Shown: in pieces, positions 6,190 to 6,376 of the stretch
How positions within the stretch are numbered: position 1 is the stretch's first letter
Layout of the letters: each line of letters starts with the position of its first letter
From: Geodermatophilaceae bacterium
GTDB lineage: Bacteria > Actinomycetota > Actinomycetes > Mycobacteriales > Geodermatophilaceae
Reading direction: 5' to 3'
Assembly: GCA_013696785.1 (NCBI GenBank)
Contig: JACCXW010000306.1
Location: forward strand, 1 to 6,376
Length of the DNA stretch: 6,376 nucleotides
Made by a program: the position numbers and the translations under genes
Notes under the pieces: model-generated
What the model saw: only the letters and a program-made list of their open reading frames with translations
Databases searched by the model: none
Told to the model about the DNA's origin: nothing

Positions 6190-6376
6190 ATCCCGAATCG
6201 CCCCGGCCCCGTTGGCGTGCCCGCTGGGTGTCGACCAGCGCCTCGTGTGCCCGTTGCAGCACGCCGTCCTGGCGCAGCATCATCGGGTCGCTCTTGAGGT
6301 CCTTGGCGAGCGACACGCACAGCCCGACCATCACGAGGGCGAACGGGAACGCGGCCAGGATCGTCAGCGTCTGCAG
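6188..6376 (-). CDS. BCCT-family choline/betaine transporter, C-terminal end (partial)
   Basis: Only the last 62 codons and the TGA stop are in the window; the gene continues past the right edge. The visible peptide starts with a hydrophobic helix (LQTLTILAAFPFALVMVGLC) followed by SLAKDLKSDP and a charged tail rich in Arg, Gln and Asp. The pattern of LQTLTI, then A-A-x-PF, a hydrophobic stretch and a K-x-L end is what the last transmembrane helix of BCCT carriers (BetT, BetP, OpuD) looks like. BCCT proteins are sodium- or proton-coupled inner-membrane importers of choline, glycine betaine or carnitine. Its place directly upstream of betB and betA suggests choline uptake (BetT-like), but this fragment cannot separate choline from betaine specificity. 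The C-terminal tail after the helix is about 40 residues, shorter than the long regulatory tail of E. coli BetT as I recall it. The stop lies 7 bp from a possible CTG start of betB, or 49 bp from its GTG start. Confidence 0.82.
   Translation of the reverse strand: MQTLTILAAFPFALVMVGLCVSLAKDLKSDPMMLRQDGVLQRAHEALVDTQRARQRGRGDSG

Noticed and set aside
4699..6297. A 532-codon open frame on the plus strand opposite betB
   Set aside because: It is antisense to a gene with all aldehyde dehydrogenase motifs. Its translation is Arg/Gly/Val-rich without domain motifs, as expected of a shadow frame in high-GC DNA.

Overview
The window is GC-rich DNA with strongly G/C-ending codons, GTG and possibly CTG starts, and dense 4-bp stop/start overlaps. 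This suggests a high-GC actinobacterium, but no marker gene here fixes the genus. Every supported gene lies on the minus strand, so the operon reads from the right edge to the left edge. No promoter or rRNA/tRNA gene is visible.

In transcription order the layout is: (1) the last 62 codons of a BCCT-family choline/betaine secondary transporter (6188-6376, cut by the right edge); (2) betB, a betaine-aldehyde dehydrogenase (4684-6138, or to 6180 if a CTG start is used); (3) betA, an FAD-dependent GMC-family choline dehydrogenase (2996-4687); (4) proV, the ATPase of a glycine betaine/proline-type ABC importer (1893-2999); (5) a 110-bp G/C-rich palindromic block carrying a 37-codon ORF (1783-1896); (6) a proW-like permease (1-1786, cut by the left edge) in which two permease domains are fused in one chain. 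The permease fills the left 1.8 kb and stays open to base 1. The substrate-binding protein would be expected just beyond the left edge.

Together these genes form a compatible-solute cassette. The BCCT carrier would bring in choline or betaine. BetA oxidises choline to betaine aldehyde and BetB oxidises that to glycine betaine. The ABC transporter imports betaine, proline betaine or choline directly. betB/betA (GTGA) and betA/proV (ATGA) each overlap by 4 bp, which indicates translational coupling.

The most unusual part is the proV/proW junction. A strong Shine-Dalgarno and an ATGA stop/start sit at the end of proV, but what follows is a run of three G/C hairpins flanked by TGAC, and the permease restarts 110 bp later at a GTGA. 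This looks like a repeat inserted into a previously coupled junction. The enzymes themselves are a known pathway; I see no wholly new system.
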